A stretch of DNA of 42,223 bases, from assembly GCA_023386495.1 (NCBI GenBank), contig JAEWJS010000077.1, forward strand, positions 1-42,223, read 5' to 3'. Within the stretch, counting starts at the first letter, position 1. Each line of letters opens with the position of its first letter. The notes beneath the pieces were generated by a model. It was given only the letters and a program-made list of their open reading frames with translations, was not told the origin of the DNA and ran no database searches. The DNA comes from Bacillota bacterium. GTDB lineage: Bacteria > Bacillota > Bacilli > Paenibacillales > Paenibacillaceae. Positions 31,146 to 39,565 of the stretch are shown here, one piece after another. The position numbers and the translations under genes were made by a program.

Positions 31146-32150
31146 ATGGTGAAAGTCGGTATTAACGGATTTGGCCGGATCGGCCGCAACGTGTTCCGCG
31201 CAGCTCTGAACAACCCGAATGTGCAAGTCGTGGCAGTCAATGACCTGACGGACACGAGCACGCTGGCACACCTTCTTAAATACGACACGACGCATGGCAA
31301 GCTTGACGCTACGGTAGAAGCGAAGGAAGGCGCCCTGATCGTGAACGGCGTAGAAATCAAAGTTTTCGCAGAGCGCGATCCTGGCAACCTGCCTTGGGGC
31401 CAATACGGCGTAGAGATCGTCGTTGAATCCACGGGTATCTTCACGGCGAAGGAAAAGGCTGAGCTTCACCTGAAAGGCGGCGCGAAGAAGGTTATCATCT
31501 CCGCACCTGCTACGAACGAAGACATCACGGTCGTTATGGGCGTTAACGAAGACAAGTACGATCCGAAGGCACATACGGTCATCTCCAATGCTTCCTGTAC
31601 GACGAACTGCTTGGCTCCATTCGCGAAAGTACTGAACGACACGTTCGGCATCGTGAAGGGCATGATGACGACGGTTCACTCCTACACGAACGACCAATCC
31701 GTACTCGACCTGCCGCACAAGGACCTTCGTCGTGCTCGCGCAGCTGCCGAGAACATCATTCCTTCCTCCACGGGCGCAGCGAAAGCCGTATCCCTGGTAC
31801 TGCCTGAGCTGAAGGGCAAGCTGAACGGCATGGCTATGCGCGTTCCTACGCCTAACGTATCCGTAACGGATCTCGTGGTTGAAGTTAGCCGCAACGTAAC
31901 GGTTGAAGAAGTGAACGGCGCGCTGAAAGAAGCTGCGAACGGCAAGCTGAAAGGCATCTTGAACTTCTCCGAAGAGCCGCTCGTATCGAGCGACTACAAC
32001 GGCGACCCTGCTTCCTCCACGATCGACGCGCTGTCCACGATGGTCGTTGAAGGCAACATGGTGAAAGTCGTTTCCTGGTACGACAACGAGTGGGGCTACT
32101 CGAACCGCGTCGTTGACCTGGCTGGCTACATCGCAAGCAAAGGCCTGTAA
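31146..32150 (+). CDS. gapA: Glyceraldehyde-3-phosphate dehydrogenase, type I
   Basis: Catalyses the NAD-dependent oxidation and phosphorylation of glyceraldehyde-3-phosphate. The 334-residue protein has the Rossmann GINGFGRIGRNVFR at the N-terminus and catalytic Cys151 in NASCTTNCLAPF. The RBS AGGAGGATG is strong, and codon choice (CGT, GTA, GCT, TCC) is unlike the GCG/CTG-rich his genes, as expected of a very highly expressed gene. The 108-nt cggR-gapA gap has no clear second promoter. Confidence 0.98.
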   Translation: MVKVGINGFGRIGRNVFRAALNNPNVQVVAVNDLTDTSTLAHLLKYDTTHGKLDATVEAKEGALIVNGVEIKVFAERDPGNLPWGQYGVEIVVESTGIFTAKEKAELHLKGGAKKVIISAPATNEDITVVMGVNEDKYDPKAHTVISNASCTTNCLAPFAKVLNDTFGIVKGMMTTVHSYTNDQSVLDLPHKDLRRARAAAENIIPSSTGAAKAVSLVLPELKGKLNGMAMRVPTPNVSVTDLVVEVSRNVTVEEVNGALKEAANGKLKGILNFSEEPLVSSDYNGDPASSTIDALSTMVVEGNMVKVVSWYDNEWGYSNRVVDLAGYIASKGL

Positions 32151-32173
32151 TCGAATAGATCGCAATAACCGGT

Positions 32174-32209
32174 TAAAGAGGAGCAGCGCGGAGCGTCGTC
32201 TCCTCTTTA
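32174..32209 (+). other. Intercistronic stem-loop between gapA and pgk
   Basis: TAAAGAGGAG and CTCCTCTTTA form a perfect 10-bp stem around a 16-nt loop, with no T-run after it. It is more likely an mRNA processing or stability element, or partial attenuator, than a terminator, since pgk follows in the same operon. Confidence 0.6.
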
Positions 32210-32252
32210 CCCACGTATTCAGGAGCTTACAGACTGCGGGGAGGAACCTCTA

Positions 32253-33440
32253 ATGAATAAAAAAAGCGTAAGAAATGTGGACGTAGCAGGCAAGCGCGTA
32301 TTCGTGCGCGTCGATTTTAACGTGCCGCTCGAAAACGGCAGCATCACGGACGACACGCGGATCCGCGAGACGCTTCCGACGATCAAGTTCTTGACAGAGC
32401 AAGGCGCCAAAGTCATCCTGGCCAGCCATATGGGCCGTCCGAACGGCGAAGTCGTGGAAGAGCTGCGCCTGACGCCGGCTGCGAACCGTCTGTCCGAGCT
32501 GCTCGGCAAGACGGTCGTGAAAGCGAACGAATCGACAGGCGAAGCGGTAAAAGCGCAGATCGCGGGACTCGCGAACGGCGACGTGCTGCTGCTTGAGAAC
32601 GTGCGCTTCAACGCGGGCGAAGAGAAGAATGATGCGGAACTGTCGAAAGCTTTTGCCGAGCTGGCTGACCTGTACGTCAATGACGCATTCGGCGCGGCAC
32701 ACCGTGCACACGCATCGACGGAAGGCATCGCGAAGCATCTGCCGGCGGTATCGGGCCTCCTGATGGAGAAGGAACTCGAGGTGCTGGGCAAGGCGCTGAA
32801 CAACCCGGACCGTCCGTTCACGGCAATCGTCGGCGGCTCGAAGGTCAAGGACAAGATCGACGTCATCAACAAGATGATCGAGATCGCGGACAACATCCTG
32901 ATCGGTGGCGGCCTGTCGTACACGTTCTTCAAGGCGCAAGGCTATGAGATCGGCAACTCGCTGCTCGATAACAGCAAGCTGGATGCGGTACTCGGCTTCA
33001 TCGAGAAGGCGAAGGCTGCAGGCAAGAACCTTCATCTGCCGGTCGATATCGTCATCACGAATGAATTCAACGCGAACGCGACGACGCGCATCATCGATAT
33101 TACCCAAGAAGGCATTCCTGCCGGTTGGGAAGGCATCGACATCGGACCGAAGACGCGCGAGATCTACGCAGACGTCATCAACAACTCCAAGCTGGTCGTA
33201 TGGAATGGACCGATGGGCGTGTTCGAGATCGAGCCTTTCTCCCACGGTACGCGCGCGGTAGCGCAAGCTTGCGCGGAGACGAACGCATACACCGTCATCG
33301 GCGGCGGCGATTCGGCGGCTGCAGCGGAGAAGTTCCACCTGGCGGAGAAAATGAATCACATCTCGACAGGCGGCGGCGCATCCCTCGAGTTCATGGAAGG
33401 CAAGAAGCTGCCGGGCGTCGAAGCACTGAACGATAAGTAA
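32253..33440 (+). CDS. pgk: Phosphoglycerate kinase
   Basis: Transfers the acyl phosphate of 1,3-bisphosphoglycerate to ADP. The 395-residue protein has the N-domain signature KRVFVRVDFNVPL (~14-26), LASHMGRPNG, the hinge GGSKVKDKIDVI, and the C-domain nucleotide loop IGGGDSAAAAEKF (~349-361) with STGGGASLEF. The RBS GGGAGG lies 8 nt before ATG. Second enzyme gene in the cggR operon. Confidence 0.98.
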   Translation: MNKKSVRNVDVAGKRVFVRVDFNVPLENGSITDDTRIRETLPTIKFLTEQGAKVILASHMGRPNGEVVEELRLTPAANRLSELLGKTVVKANESTGEAVKAQIAGLANGDVLLLENVRFNAGEEKNDAELSKAFAELADLYVNDAFGAAHRAHASTEGIAKHLPAVSGLLMEKELEVLGKALNNPDRPFTAIVGGSKVKDKIDVINKMIEIADNILIGGGLSYTFFKAQGYEIGNSLLDNSKLDAVLGFIEKAKAAGKNLHLPVDIVITNEFNANATTRIIDITQEGIPAGWEGIDIGPKTREIYADVINNSKLVVWNGPMGVFEIEPFSHGTRAVAQACAETNAYTVIGGGDSAAAAEKFHLAEKMNHISTGGGASLEFMEGKKLPGVEALNDK

Positions 33441-33461
33441 GAAGCGGGAGGTATGTGGGCG

Positions 33462-34214
33462 ATGAGAACACCGATTATTGCAGGCAACTGGAAAATGTTC
33501 AAGACGGTATCCGAAGCTGCGGCATTCTTCGCGGAAGTGAAAGGTAAAGCGGAGGTCGCAGGCGTGGACAGCGTCATCTGCGCGCCGTTCACGAATTTGC
33601 CGGCGCTTGTCGAAGCAGCCAAGGGTACTTCGATCGGCATCGGCGCGCAAAATTTGCACTTCGAAGATAACGGCGCGTACACCGGCGAGATCAGCGGCGT
33701 CATGCTGAATGAGCTGGGCGTACAGTACGTCATTATCGGCCACTCCGAGCGCCGCGCTTACTTCGGCGAGACGGACGAGATCGTAAACAAGAAAGTGCTG
33801 GCGGCATTCAAGCACGGCTTGACACCGATCGTATGCGTCGGCGAGAAGCTGGAAGAGCGCGAAGCCGGCCAGACGAAGGACGTGTGCAAGGTGCAGACGG
33901 CTGCGGCGCTGCAAGGCCTGTCTGCTGAGCAAGTCGCGAAGACAGTCATCGCTTACGAGCCGATCTGGGCGATCGGTACGGGCAAATCGTCGACTGCGGA
34001 AGACGCAGAAGACGTTATTGCATATATCCGCAGCATTGTGGCCGATCAATTCGATGCGGCGACTGCGGACGCAGTACGCATCCAGTACGGCGGCAGCGTG
34101 AAGCCGGGCAATATCGCCGAGTACATGGCGCAGCCGAACATCGACGGCGCACTCGTAGGCGGCGCAAGCTTGGAGCCGGCTTCCTACATTGCCCTGGTCG
34201 AGGGGGCCAAGTAA
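33462..34214 (+). CDS. tpiA: Triosephosphate isomerase
   Basis: Interconverts dihydroxyacetone phosphate and glyceraldehyde-3-phosphate. The 250-residue barrel starts MRTPIIAGNWKMFKT (Asn11, Lys13), has His95 in IIGHSERR, and the catalytic Glu in VIAYEPIWAIGTGK (~167), with loop 6 intact. ATG 33462 is chosen over ATG 33453 because the GGGAGG lies 10 nt away, not 1. It ends 1 nt before gpmI, so translation is likely coupled. Confidence 0.98.
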   Translation: MRTPIIAGNWKMFKTVSEAAAFFAEVKGKAEVAGVDSVICAPFTNLPALVEAAKGTSIGIGAQNLHFEDNGAYTGEISGVMLNELGVQYVIIGHSERRAYFGETDEIVNKKVLAAFKHGLTPIVCVGEKLEEREAGQTKDVCKVQTAAALQGLSAEQVAKTVIAYEPIWAIGTGKSSTAEDAEDVIAYIRSIVADQFDAATADAVRIQYGGSVKPGNIAEYMAQPNIDGALVGGASLEPASYIALVEGAK

Positions 34215-34215
34215 G

Positions 34216-35763
34216 ATGGGTTCCGCTAACATACCGAAACCGGTAGCCTTGATTATCCTAGACGGCTTCGGATTGCGCGGGGAGACGGTCGGCAACGCCG
34301 TCGCCCAAGCGAACAAGCCGAATTATGACCGCTATTGGAACACTTATCCGCATACGACTTTGACGGCATGCGGCGAAGCGGTCGGCCTGCCGGAGGGGCA
34401 GATGGGCAACTCCGAAGTCGGCCATCTGAACATCGGCGCCGGACGGATCGTGTACCAGGACTTGACCCGGATCTCGAAGTCGATTCGCGAAGGCGAGTTC
34501 TACGACAACCAGACGCTGCTCGGCGCCGTGCGTCATGCCAAGTCGAACGGCAAGAAGCTTCACCTGTACGGCCTGTTGTCCGATGGCGGCGTACACAGCC
34601 ACATCGAGCATCTGTTCGCGCTGCTGGACCTGGCGAAGAAGGAAGGCTTGGACGACGTCTATATCCATGCTTTCCTCGACGGCCGCGACGTAGCGCCGGA
34701 CAGCGCGCAGAAGTACATTGCAGCGCTGCAAGCGAAGATTGCCGAAGTCGGCGTCGGCCGCATCGCGACGGTGCAAGGCCGATACTACGCGATGGACCGT
34801 GACAAGCGCTGGGAACGCGTGGAGAAGTCGTACCGCGCGATGGTGTACGGCGAGGGGCCGGCGTATACGGATCCGCTGCAAGCCGTCGTGGAGTCGCACG
34901 AGAAGTCGGTCTATGACGAGTTCGTCATGCCGACGGTTATCGTGGGCGATGGCGGCCAGCCGGTCGGTCTCGTCGAATCGGGCGATGCGGTCATCTTCTT
35001 CAACTTCCGTCCGGACCGCGCGATTCAACTGTCGCAGGTGTTCACGAGCGACGACTTCCGCGGCTTCGACCGCGGCGATAAGGCGCCTTCGGGGCTGCAC
35101 TTCGTCTGCCTGACGCTGTTCAGCGAATCGGTCGGCGGCTATGTCGCTTATGAACCGAAGAACCTGGACAATACGCTCGGCGAGGTGCTCGTGCAGCATG
35201 GCAAGAAGCAGTTGCGCATCGCAGAGACGGAGAAGTACCCACACGTGACATTCTTCTTCAGCGGCGGACGCGACGTCGAGCTGGAAGGCGAGACGCGCGT
35301 GCTGATCAATTCGCCGAAGGTTGCGACGTATGACCTGCAGCCGGAGATGAGCGCTTACGAAGTAGCGGCAGCCGCGGTTGCCGAGATCGAAGCGGATAAA
35401 CACGACGCGATCATCTTGAACTTCGCGAACCCGGACATGGTCGGGCACTCCGGCATGCTGGAGCCGACGATCAAGGCAGTCGAAGCGACGGACGCTTGCC
35501 TCGGGCAAGTGGTGGAAGCGGTGCTCGCGAAGGGCGGCGTATGCCTGATCACGGCCGACCACGGCAACGCGGACCAAGTATTCGACGAGCAGGGCCGTCC
35601 GCATACGGCGCATACGACGAACCCGGTGCCGTTCATCGTGACGCGCGCGGGCGCGGATCTGCGCGAAGGCGGCATTCTGGCCGATATCGCGCCGACGGTT
35701 CTCGATCTGCTGGGGCTGCCGAAGCCTGCAGAGATGACCGGCGTGTCGATGATTGCGAAGTAA
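34216..35763 (+). CDS. gpmI: 2,3-bisphosphoglycerate-independent phosphoglycerate mutase
   Basis: The manganese-dependent mutase interconverts 3- and 2-phosphoglycerate through a phosphoserine. The 515-residue protein has the metal site ALIILDGFG (~11-19), the nucleophile Ser66 in GQMGNSEVGHLNIGAGR, HAFLDGRDVAP, and the late metal-binding ADHGNADQ. The start follows AGGGGG located in the tpiA end. Confidence 0.98.
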   Translation: MGSANIPKPVALIILDGFGLRGETVGNAVAQANKPNYDRYWNTYPHTTLTACGEAVGLPEGQMGNSEVGHLNIGAGRIVYQDLTRISKSIREGEFYDNQTLLGAVRHAKSNGKKLHLYGLLSDGGVHSHIEHLFALLDLAKKEGLDDVYIHAFLDGRDVAPDSAQKYIAALQAKIAEVGVGRIATVQGRYYAMDRDKRWERVEKSYRAMVYGEGPAYTDPLQAVVESHEKSVYDEFVMPTVIVGDGGQPVGLVESGDAVIFFNFRPDRAIQLSQVFTSDDFRGFDRGDKAPSGLHFVCLTLFSESVGGYVAYEPKNLDNTLGEVLVQHGKKQLRIAETEKYPHVTFFFSGGRDVELEGETRVLINSPKVATYDLQPEMSAYEVAAAAVAEIEADKHDAIILNFANPDMVGHSGMLEPTIKAVEATDACLGQVVEAVLAKGGVCLITADHGNADQVFDEQGRPHTAHTTNPVPFIVTRAGADLREGGILADIAPTVLDLLGLPKPAEMTGVSMIAK

Positions 35764-35795
35764 TGCGAAATAATCGTAAACGAGCCTTGCAGGAT

Positions 35796-35825
35796 TTGAG
35801 TTAGGGCATGCGAATGAGATACAAT
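35796..35825 (+). promoter_or_regulatory. Possible internal promoter before eno
   Basis: TTGAGT (35796-35801) and TACAAT (35820-35825) are separated by 18 nt, 75 nt upstream of eno. It could supply extra eno transcripts independent of CggR. Confidence 0.5.
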
Positions 35826-35899
35826 AGCGGAAGGAATTTCCGTTATCGCTCATTGGTATAGCGGATCATACGAAATGAATAGAAGGAGTGTATCCATTC

Positions 35900-37192
35900 A
35901 TGTCTATTATTACGGACGTATACGCACGCGAAGTACTCGATTCCCGCGGGAATCCAACGGTAGAAGTCGAGATCGCATTGGAGTCCGGCGGCAAAGGCCG
36001 CGCGATCGTGCCATCGGGCGCATCGACGGGCGCTTATGAAGCTGTAGAGCTTCGCGACGGCGACAAAGGCCGTTACCTCGGCAAGGGCGTACTGAAAGCA
36101 GTCGAGAACGTGAACGCGATCATCGCGCCTGAGATCATCGGCCTGGACGCGCTGGACCAAGTCGCGATCGACCGCAAAATGATCGAGCTCGACGGCACGC
36201 CGAACAAAGCAAAGCTGGGCGCTAACGCGATTCTGGCTGTCTCGATGGCAGCAGCACGCGCAGCAGCAGACGCGCTGAACATGCCGCTCTACACGTACCT
36301 CGGCGGCTTCAACGCGAAGACGCTGCCTGTACCGATGATGAACATCATCAACGGCGGCGAGCATGCGGACAATAACGTTGACGTACAAGAGTTCATGGTT
36401 CTGCCAGTCGGCGCATCGAACTTCGCTGAAGCGCTTCGCATCGGCGCAGAGATCTTCCACAACCTGAAGGCTGTCCTGAAGGATAAGGGCCTGAACACGG
36501 CTGTAGGCGACGAAGGCGGCTTCGCGCCGAACCTGGGCTCCAACGAAGAAGCGATCACGACGATCATCTCCGCGATCGAGCGCGCTGGTTACAAGCCGGG
36601 CGTTGACGTATTCCTCGGCATGGACGTGGCTTCCACGGAATTCTTCAAGAACGGCAAGTACGAGCTCGAAGGCGAAGGCAAGTCCTTCACGCCGGCTGAA
36701 TTCGTAGACCTGCTGGCTTCGTGGGTCGACAAGTACCCGATCATCACGATCGAAGACGGCTGCTCCGAAGACGACTGGGAAGGTTGGAAGCTGCTCACCG
36801 AGAAGCTTGGCGACCGCGTCCAGCTCGTAGGCGACGACCTGTTCGTTACGAACACGGAGCGTCTGTCCACGGGTATCGAGAAGGGCATCGGCAACTCGAT
36901 CCTCGTTAAGGTTAACCAAATCGGCACGCTGACGGAAACGTTCGACGCGATCGAAATGGCGAAGCGCGCAGGCTACACGGCGGTTATCTCCCACCGTTCC
37001 GGCGAGAGCGAAGACAGCACGATCGCTGACATCGCGGTCGCTACGAATGCTGGCCAGATCAAGACGGGCGCACCTTCCCGTACGGACCGCGTGGCGAAGT
37101 ACAACCAATTGCTCCGCATTGAGGACGAGCTCGGCTCGACGGCTCAATACGGCGGCAAGACGGCGTTCTATAACTTGAAGAACTTGAAATAA
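35900..37192 (+). CDS. eno: Enolase
   Basis: Dehydrates 2-phosphoglycerate to phosphoenolpyruvate. The 430-residue chain (same length as in B. subtilis) begins SIITDVYAREVLDSRGNPTV and has VGDEGGFAPNL (catalytic Glu), the magnesium-binding GMDVASTEF, IEDGCSEDDW and LVGDDLFVTN, catalytic Lys in LVKVNQIGTLTE, and SHRSGESED. The start at 35900 follows AAGGAG at 11 nt. A GTG at 35888 is in frame but sits on the RBS. It ends the operon and is rich in codons of highly expressed genes. Confidence 0.98.
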   Translation: MSIITDVYAREVLDSRGNPTVEVEIALESGGKGRAIVPSGASTGAYEAVELRDGDKGRYLGKGVLKAVENVNAIIAPEIIGLDALDQVAIDRKMIELDGTPNKAKLGANAILAVSMAAARAAADALNMPLYTYLGGFNAKTLPVPMMNIINGGEHADNNVDVQEFMVLPVGASNFAEALRIGAEIFHNLKAVLKDKGLNTAVGDEGGFAPNLGSNEEAITTIISAIERAGYKPGVDVFLGMDVASTEFFKNGKYELEGEGKSFTPAEFVDLLASWVDKYPIITIEDGCSEDDWEGWKLLTEKLGDRVQLVGDDLFVTNTERLSTGIEKGIGNSILVKVNQIGTLTETFDAIEMAKRAGYTAVISHRSGESEDSTIADIAVATNAGQIKTGAPSRTDRVAKYNQLLRIEDELGSTAQYGGKTAFYNLKNLK

Positions 37193-37203
37193 AGAAGAGA
37201 AAT

Positions 37204-37243
37204 GCCCGGGCAGCTGCTTTACGCAGCCGTTCCGGGCTTTTTT
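37204..37243 (+). terminator. Terminator of the glycolytic operon
   Basis: GCCCGG...GCTGC-TTTAC-GCAGC...CCGGGC is a strong bipartite stem followed by TTTTTT, 11 nt after the eno stop. Confidence 0.92.
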
Positions 37244-37258
37244 CATGCGCGGGGTTCC

Positions 37259-37489
37259 GGTTCGGACTCCGGTAATGTGCCTGCGGCCGCCTGTTGTCCG
37301 CCTTTTGCCATGATGAGGGTTGAAGGTGGCAAAAGGCTCCCAAAGGGCGGACGTAAACTCCTCCGGCACATTACCTGCGTCAGAACCTTCACCATGCACA
37401 GCAAAACCCCCGGCCCGGCAGCTCTAGCTGCCCTGGGCCCCGAGGGGGAGCGTAAGGGAATCCGGCACGCTTAACGCTGCCGGATTTTT
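37259..37489 (+). other. Structured non-coding element: long hairpin, second hairpin, terminator
   Basis: A 129-nt hairpin pairs GGTTC (37259-) with GAACC (-37387), GGTAATGTGCC (37271-37281) with GGCACATTACC (37365-37375), GTCCGCC (37296-37302) with GGCGGAC (37346-37352), and TTTTGCCA (37303-37310) with TGGCAAAA (37327-37334). A GC-rich hairpin (37407-37448) follows, then an intrinsic terminator ATCCGGCA/TGCCGGAT with five T (37460-37489). Since eno already has its terminator, this may be an independent small RNA, or a mobile palindrome. I see no clear promoter. Confidence 0.55.
37460..37489 (+). terminator. Intrinsic terminator downstream of the long hairpin
   Basis: ATCCGGCA (37460-37467) and TGCCGGAT (37478-37485) enclose a 10-nt loop and run into T485-T489. 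It works only for plus-strand transcripts. Confidence 0.75.
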
Positions 37490-37543
37490 AGGTGGACGTT
37501 ATTTTGCGCTGCAAATATTTGTATCGAAACCCTGCCCTGCCAC

Positions 37544-37769
37544 TTTTGCACGATATATCATACATACCAACGGTTAAGGCCGTCTCGCCGCTTTTGTATG
37601 ATATTTCACTCAAAGGAACCGCCAATCACTGATTTTTGCCATGTTTATACGAAAATTCGTACAAACTTCCGGCCCAAACGCGGATATCTTCAAGTTTTGT
37701 GCGATATTTCGTTCAAACCGTCCACAAATAAGTTGTACTCCTCACTTTTGTGCGATATTTCGTTCAAAC
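37544..37769. repeat. Array of ~22-bp dyads with ~51-bp period
   Basis: Five units start at 37544, 37592, ~37644, 37695 and 37746. The last two are identical over 24 nt. The core reads TTTGNNCGATATTTCGNNCAAA, nearly palindromic. Unit 2 has TGA/TCA where units 4 and 5 have CGA/TCG, a compensating change; unit 3 keeps symmetry with TACGAA/TTCGTA. Intervening 24-28-nt spacers are unlike one another. A related sequence (CAAATATTTG) lies at 37512. The rest of the interval to 37843 holds only the minus-strand terminator below. The function is unknown. Confidence 0.65.
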
Positions 37770-37790
37770 AGTTCGTTGCGAGCCAGGCAG

Positions 37791-37824
37791 CAAAAAGAAA
37801 TCCGACCCTGCCATGGGGTCGGAT
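37791..37824 (-). terminator. Terminator of the DinB-family gene (minus strand)
   Basis: On minus ATCCGACCC-N7-GGGTCGGAT is followed by TTCTTTTTG, 20 nt after the stop codon. Confidence 0.85.
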
Positions 37825-37843
37825 CGTCGGTGTTGCGCGATGG

Positions 37844-38365
37844 TTAGCGCTGCAAATATCTCTCGTTAATGATTTTGATGTGGTGGGCTTCGTGGCCGGC
37901 GATGACGTAGGCGGCGGCGCGAGCGGTCAGCGGATGGCCATTGAAGTCGCCTTGGCGCAGCCAAGCCTCAGGGGTCAGCGCGCGCAGCAGGAAGAGTGTC
38001 GCTCGGCGGACGGCGTCGTATTCGGCGACGATGTCTGCGAGCGGGAGATCGGCGAAGGGAGCGTGGGCAGCGACGACATTCTCGTCGTAGCCGACGAGTC
38101 CGCGCGCGTCGTTGCGGGCAATCCGGAGCAGGCGATAGGCCCAGACGCGTTCATTATCGGTGACATGGCCGATCACTTCCTTGATGGACCATTTGCCTTC
38201 ATCGTAGCGGTGGTCCGCCTGCTCAGCCGTCAGGCCGTTCAGGAGGCTGGCGGTGGAAGCGTGCTGCGCCTCCAGGATGGCGATAATGTCGCCGTCCGGG
38301 ACGAGCTCGACATATTTTCGCGCATGCGGGAGCACCACGGTTGCAGCATCGGGACGTAGATTCAC
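37844..38365 (-). CDS. DinB-family protein
   Basis: A 173-residue four-helix-bundle protein of the DinB/YfiT-like superfamily, many members of which are metal-dependent thiol transferases using bacillithiol or similar. Typical are WSIKEVIGHVTDNERVWAYRLLRIA (first metal His) and AYVIAGHEAHHIKIINERY at the C-terminus (second metal His pair). The substrate is unknown. An ATG at 38374 abuts the AGAGGA directly; the in-frame GTG at 38365 has a 9-nt spacing and is preferred. It stands alone on the minus strand between eno and the TIM-barrel gene. Confidence 0.83.
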   Translation of the reverse strand: MNLRPDAATVVLPHARKYVELVPDGDIIAILEAQHASTASLLNGLTAEQADHRYDEGKWSIKEVIGHVTDNERVWAYRLLRIARNDARGLVGYDENVVAAHAPFADLPLADIVAEYDAVRRATLFLLRALTPEAWLRQGDFNGHPLTARAAAYVIAGHEAHHIKIINERYLQR

Positions 38366-38722
38366 GGCATTCATTCCTCTCGATCGAAATGGTTATTATA
38401 GTAAATAGTAGTCCCTCCATCCCCCTTTTACAAGGCCCGGTTGTCAGCGCCAAGAAGGTTGGACGATAGTAGCAATTGAGGAGCGGAATGTAGGCTGTAC
38501 CTACATGAGCACCGGAAAGTGCGCTAGCGTTCAAGATTCGACGTTGAATAAGCTTCGTAGCCATTCATCGCGATCACAGCCGGGCAATAGCAAAATAGCG
38601 CAAGTATCGTGCAAAATGTGGAATAGTATCATGTAGGGTGGAAGGTATAATAAGAGGTGGCACTGCTTCACTCGGGTGTTCCGCGCGTAAAGCGCTATTA
38701 TAAGGAAACGGTGGTGGCTTAG
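38366..38722. other. Gene-free divergent interval, ~350 bp
   Basis: This divergent region must hold the promoters of the DinB-family gene (minus, TATAAT at 38400-38395, no clear -35) and of the TIM-barrel gene (plus, TATAAT at 38646-38651, weak -35). A small hairpin TGTAGG-CTGTA-CCTACA lies near 38490-38507. I see no coding sequence or larger repeat. Confidence 0.5.
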
Positions 38723-39493
38723 TTGGCAGCAAAACCGCAAATCGGCATTCAAATGTATACGTTCCGCGACCTGACGAAGGACGACCTTCTGGGGACGCTG
38801 AAGGAAGTCGCCAAGATCGGCTATCAAGCCGTGGAGTTTGCCGGGTTTTTCGGTCACTCCGCTGCAGAGGTTCGCAAGGTGCTCGACGACAACGGGCTGA
38901 AGGCGCCGTCTGCGCATATTCCGGTCAACTTCACGGAGCCGGATAAGATGGAATCCGAGCTGGCTCAGCACATCGAGTATGCCAAAGAAGTCGGCCTCGA
39001 GTACGTCATTACGCCCTGGGCACCGTTCCCGGAGGTTCCTTCCGAAGCGGACGTGGACAACTTCGTCCGGATCATCGACAAGGCGTCGCAGATGGTTACG
39101 GCAGCCGGCCTCAAGTACGGCTATCACAACCATGACTTCGAATTCAAGAAAGTCGGCGACAAGACGATCATGGATCATCTGCTGCAGCGCATACCGGCTG
39201 AGCGCCTGATTGCCGAATTCGATCTGGGTTGGGTGCACGTTGCGGGCCAAAGCCCGGTTGAATACTTGAAGGCGTATAAGGGCCGCACGCCGCTGGCGCA
39301 CTTTAAGGATTTCGTTGAAGGCCGCAAGGATACGGAGATCGGCAAGGGCAGCGTTGATTTTGACAGCGTGCTGAAAGTGACAGAAGAAGCAGGCATTCAG
39401 TATATCTTCGTCGAGCAAGAGCAGTTCGCTTCTTCCTCGCTGGAGAGCGCGGCGATCAGCATCGAGTACTTCAAGGAACGCGGTCTGCTGTAG
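38723..39493 (+). CDS. Sugar phosphate isomerase/epimerase-like TIM-barrel protein
   Basis: A 256-residue protein of the xylose-isomerase-like AP endonuclease 2 superfamily (IolE/IolI/YcjR type). It has IGIQMYTFRDLTKDDLLGTLKEVAKIGYQAVEFAG at the N-terminus (written here in parts: IGIQMYTFRDL, then GYQAVEFAG), and metal ligands in KYGYHNHDFEF, AEFDLGWVHVAG, HFKDFVEG and IFVEQEQF. The substrate is not predictable. The start is TTG at 38723 after GGAAACGGTGGTGG; no ATG upstream is in frame. It appears monocistronic; a hairpin at 39512-39542 follows. Confidence 0.85.
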   Translation: MAAKPQIGIQMYTFRDLTKDDLLGTLKEVAKIGYQAVEFAGFFGHSAAEVRKVLDDNGLKAPSAHIPVNFTEPDKMESELAQHIEYAKEVGLEYVITPWAPFPEVPSEADVDNFVRIIDKASQMVTAAGLKYGYHNHDFEFKKVGDKTIMDHLLQRIPAERLIAEFDLGWVHVAGQSPVEYLKAYKGRTPLAHFKDFVEGRKDTEIGKGSVDFDSVLKVTEEAGIQYIFVEQEQFASSSLESAAISIEYFKERGLL

Positions 39494-39511
39494 AGGCTGC
39501 TGAAGAGAGGG

Positions 39512-39542
39512 ATAAGCTTGCGGGCGGCGCTCGCAGGCTTAT
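39512..39542 (+). terminator. Hairpin after the TIM-barrel gene
   Basis: ATAAGCTTGCG and CGCAGGCTTAT form an 11-bp stem with one mismatch and a 9-nt loop, without a T-run. It may be a weak terminator. Confidence 0.45.
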
Positions 39543-39565
39543 TCGCTGCATCTGCGCCGGACTAG

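Noticed and set aside
32250..34316. 688-codon minus-strand ORF
   Set aside because: It is antisense to pgk and tpiA, which are unmistakable.
35843..37399. 518-codon minus-strand ORF
   Set aside because: It is antisense to eno and the hairpin element, with no recognisable domain.
37202..37474. 90-codon plus-strand ORF after eno
   Set aside because: It starts in the eno terminator and reads through hairpins; symmetric arms explain its open frame.
37544..37769. CRISPR array
   Set aside because: The 24-nt units alternate with 24-28-nt spacers, but three of five units are degenerate, the units are palindromes, no leader or cas gene is near, and spacers are short for a CRISPR.
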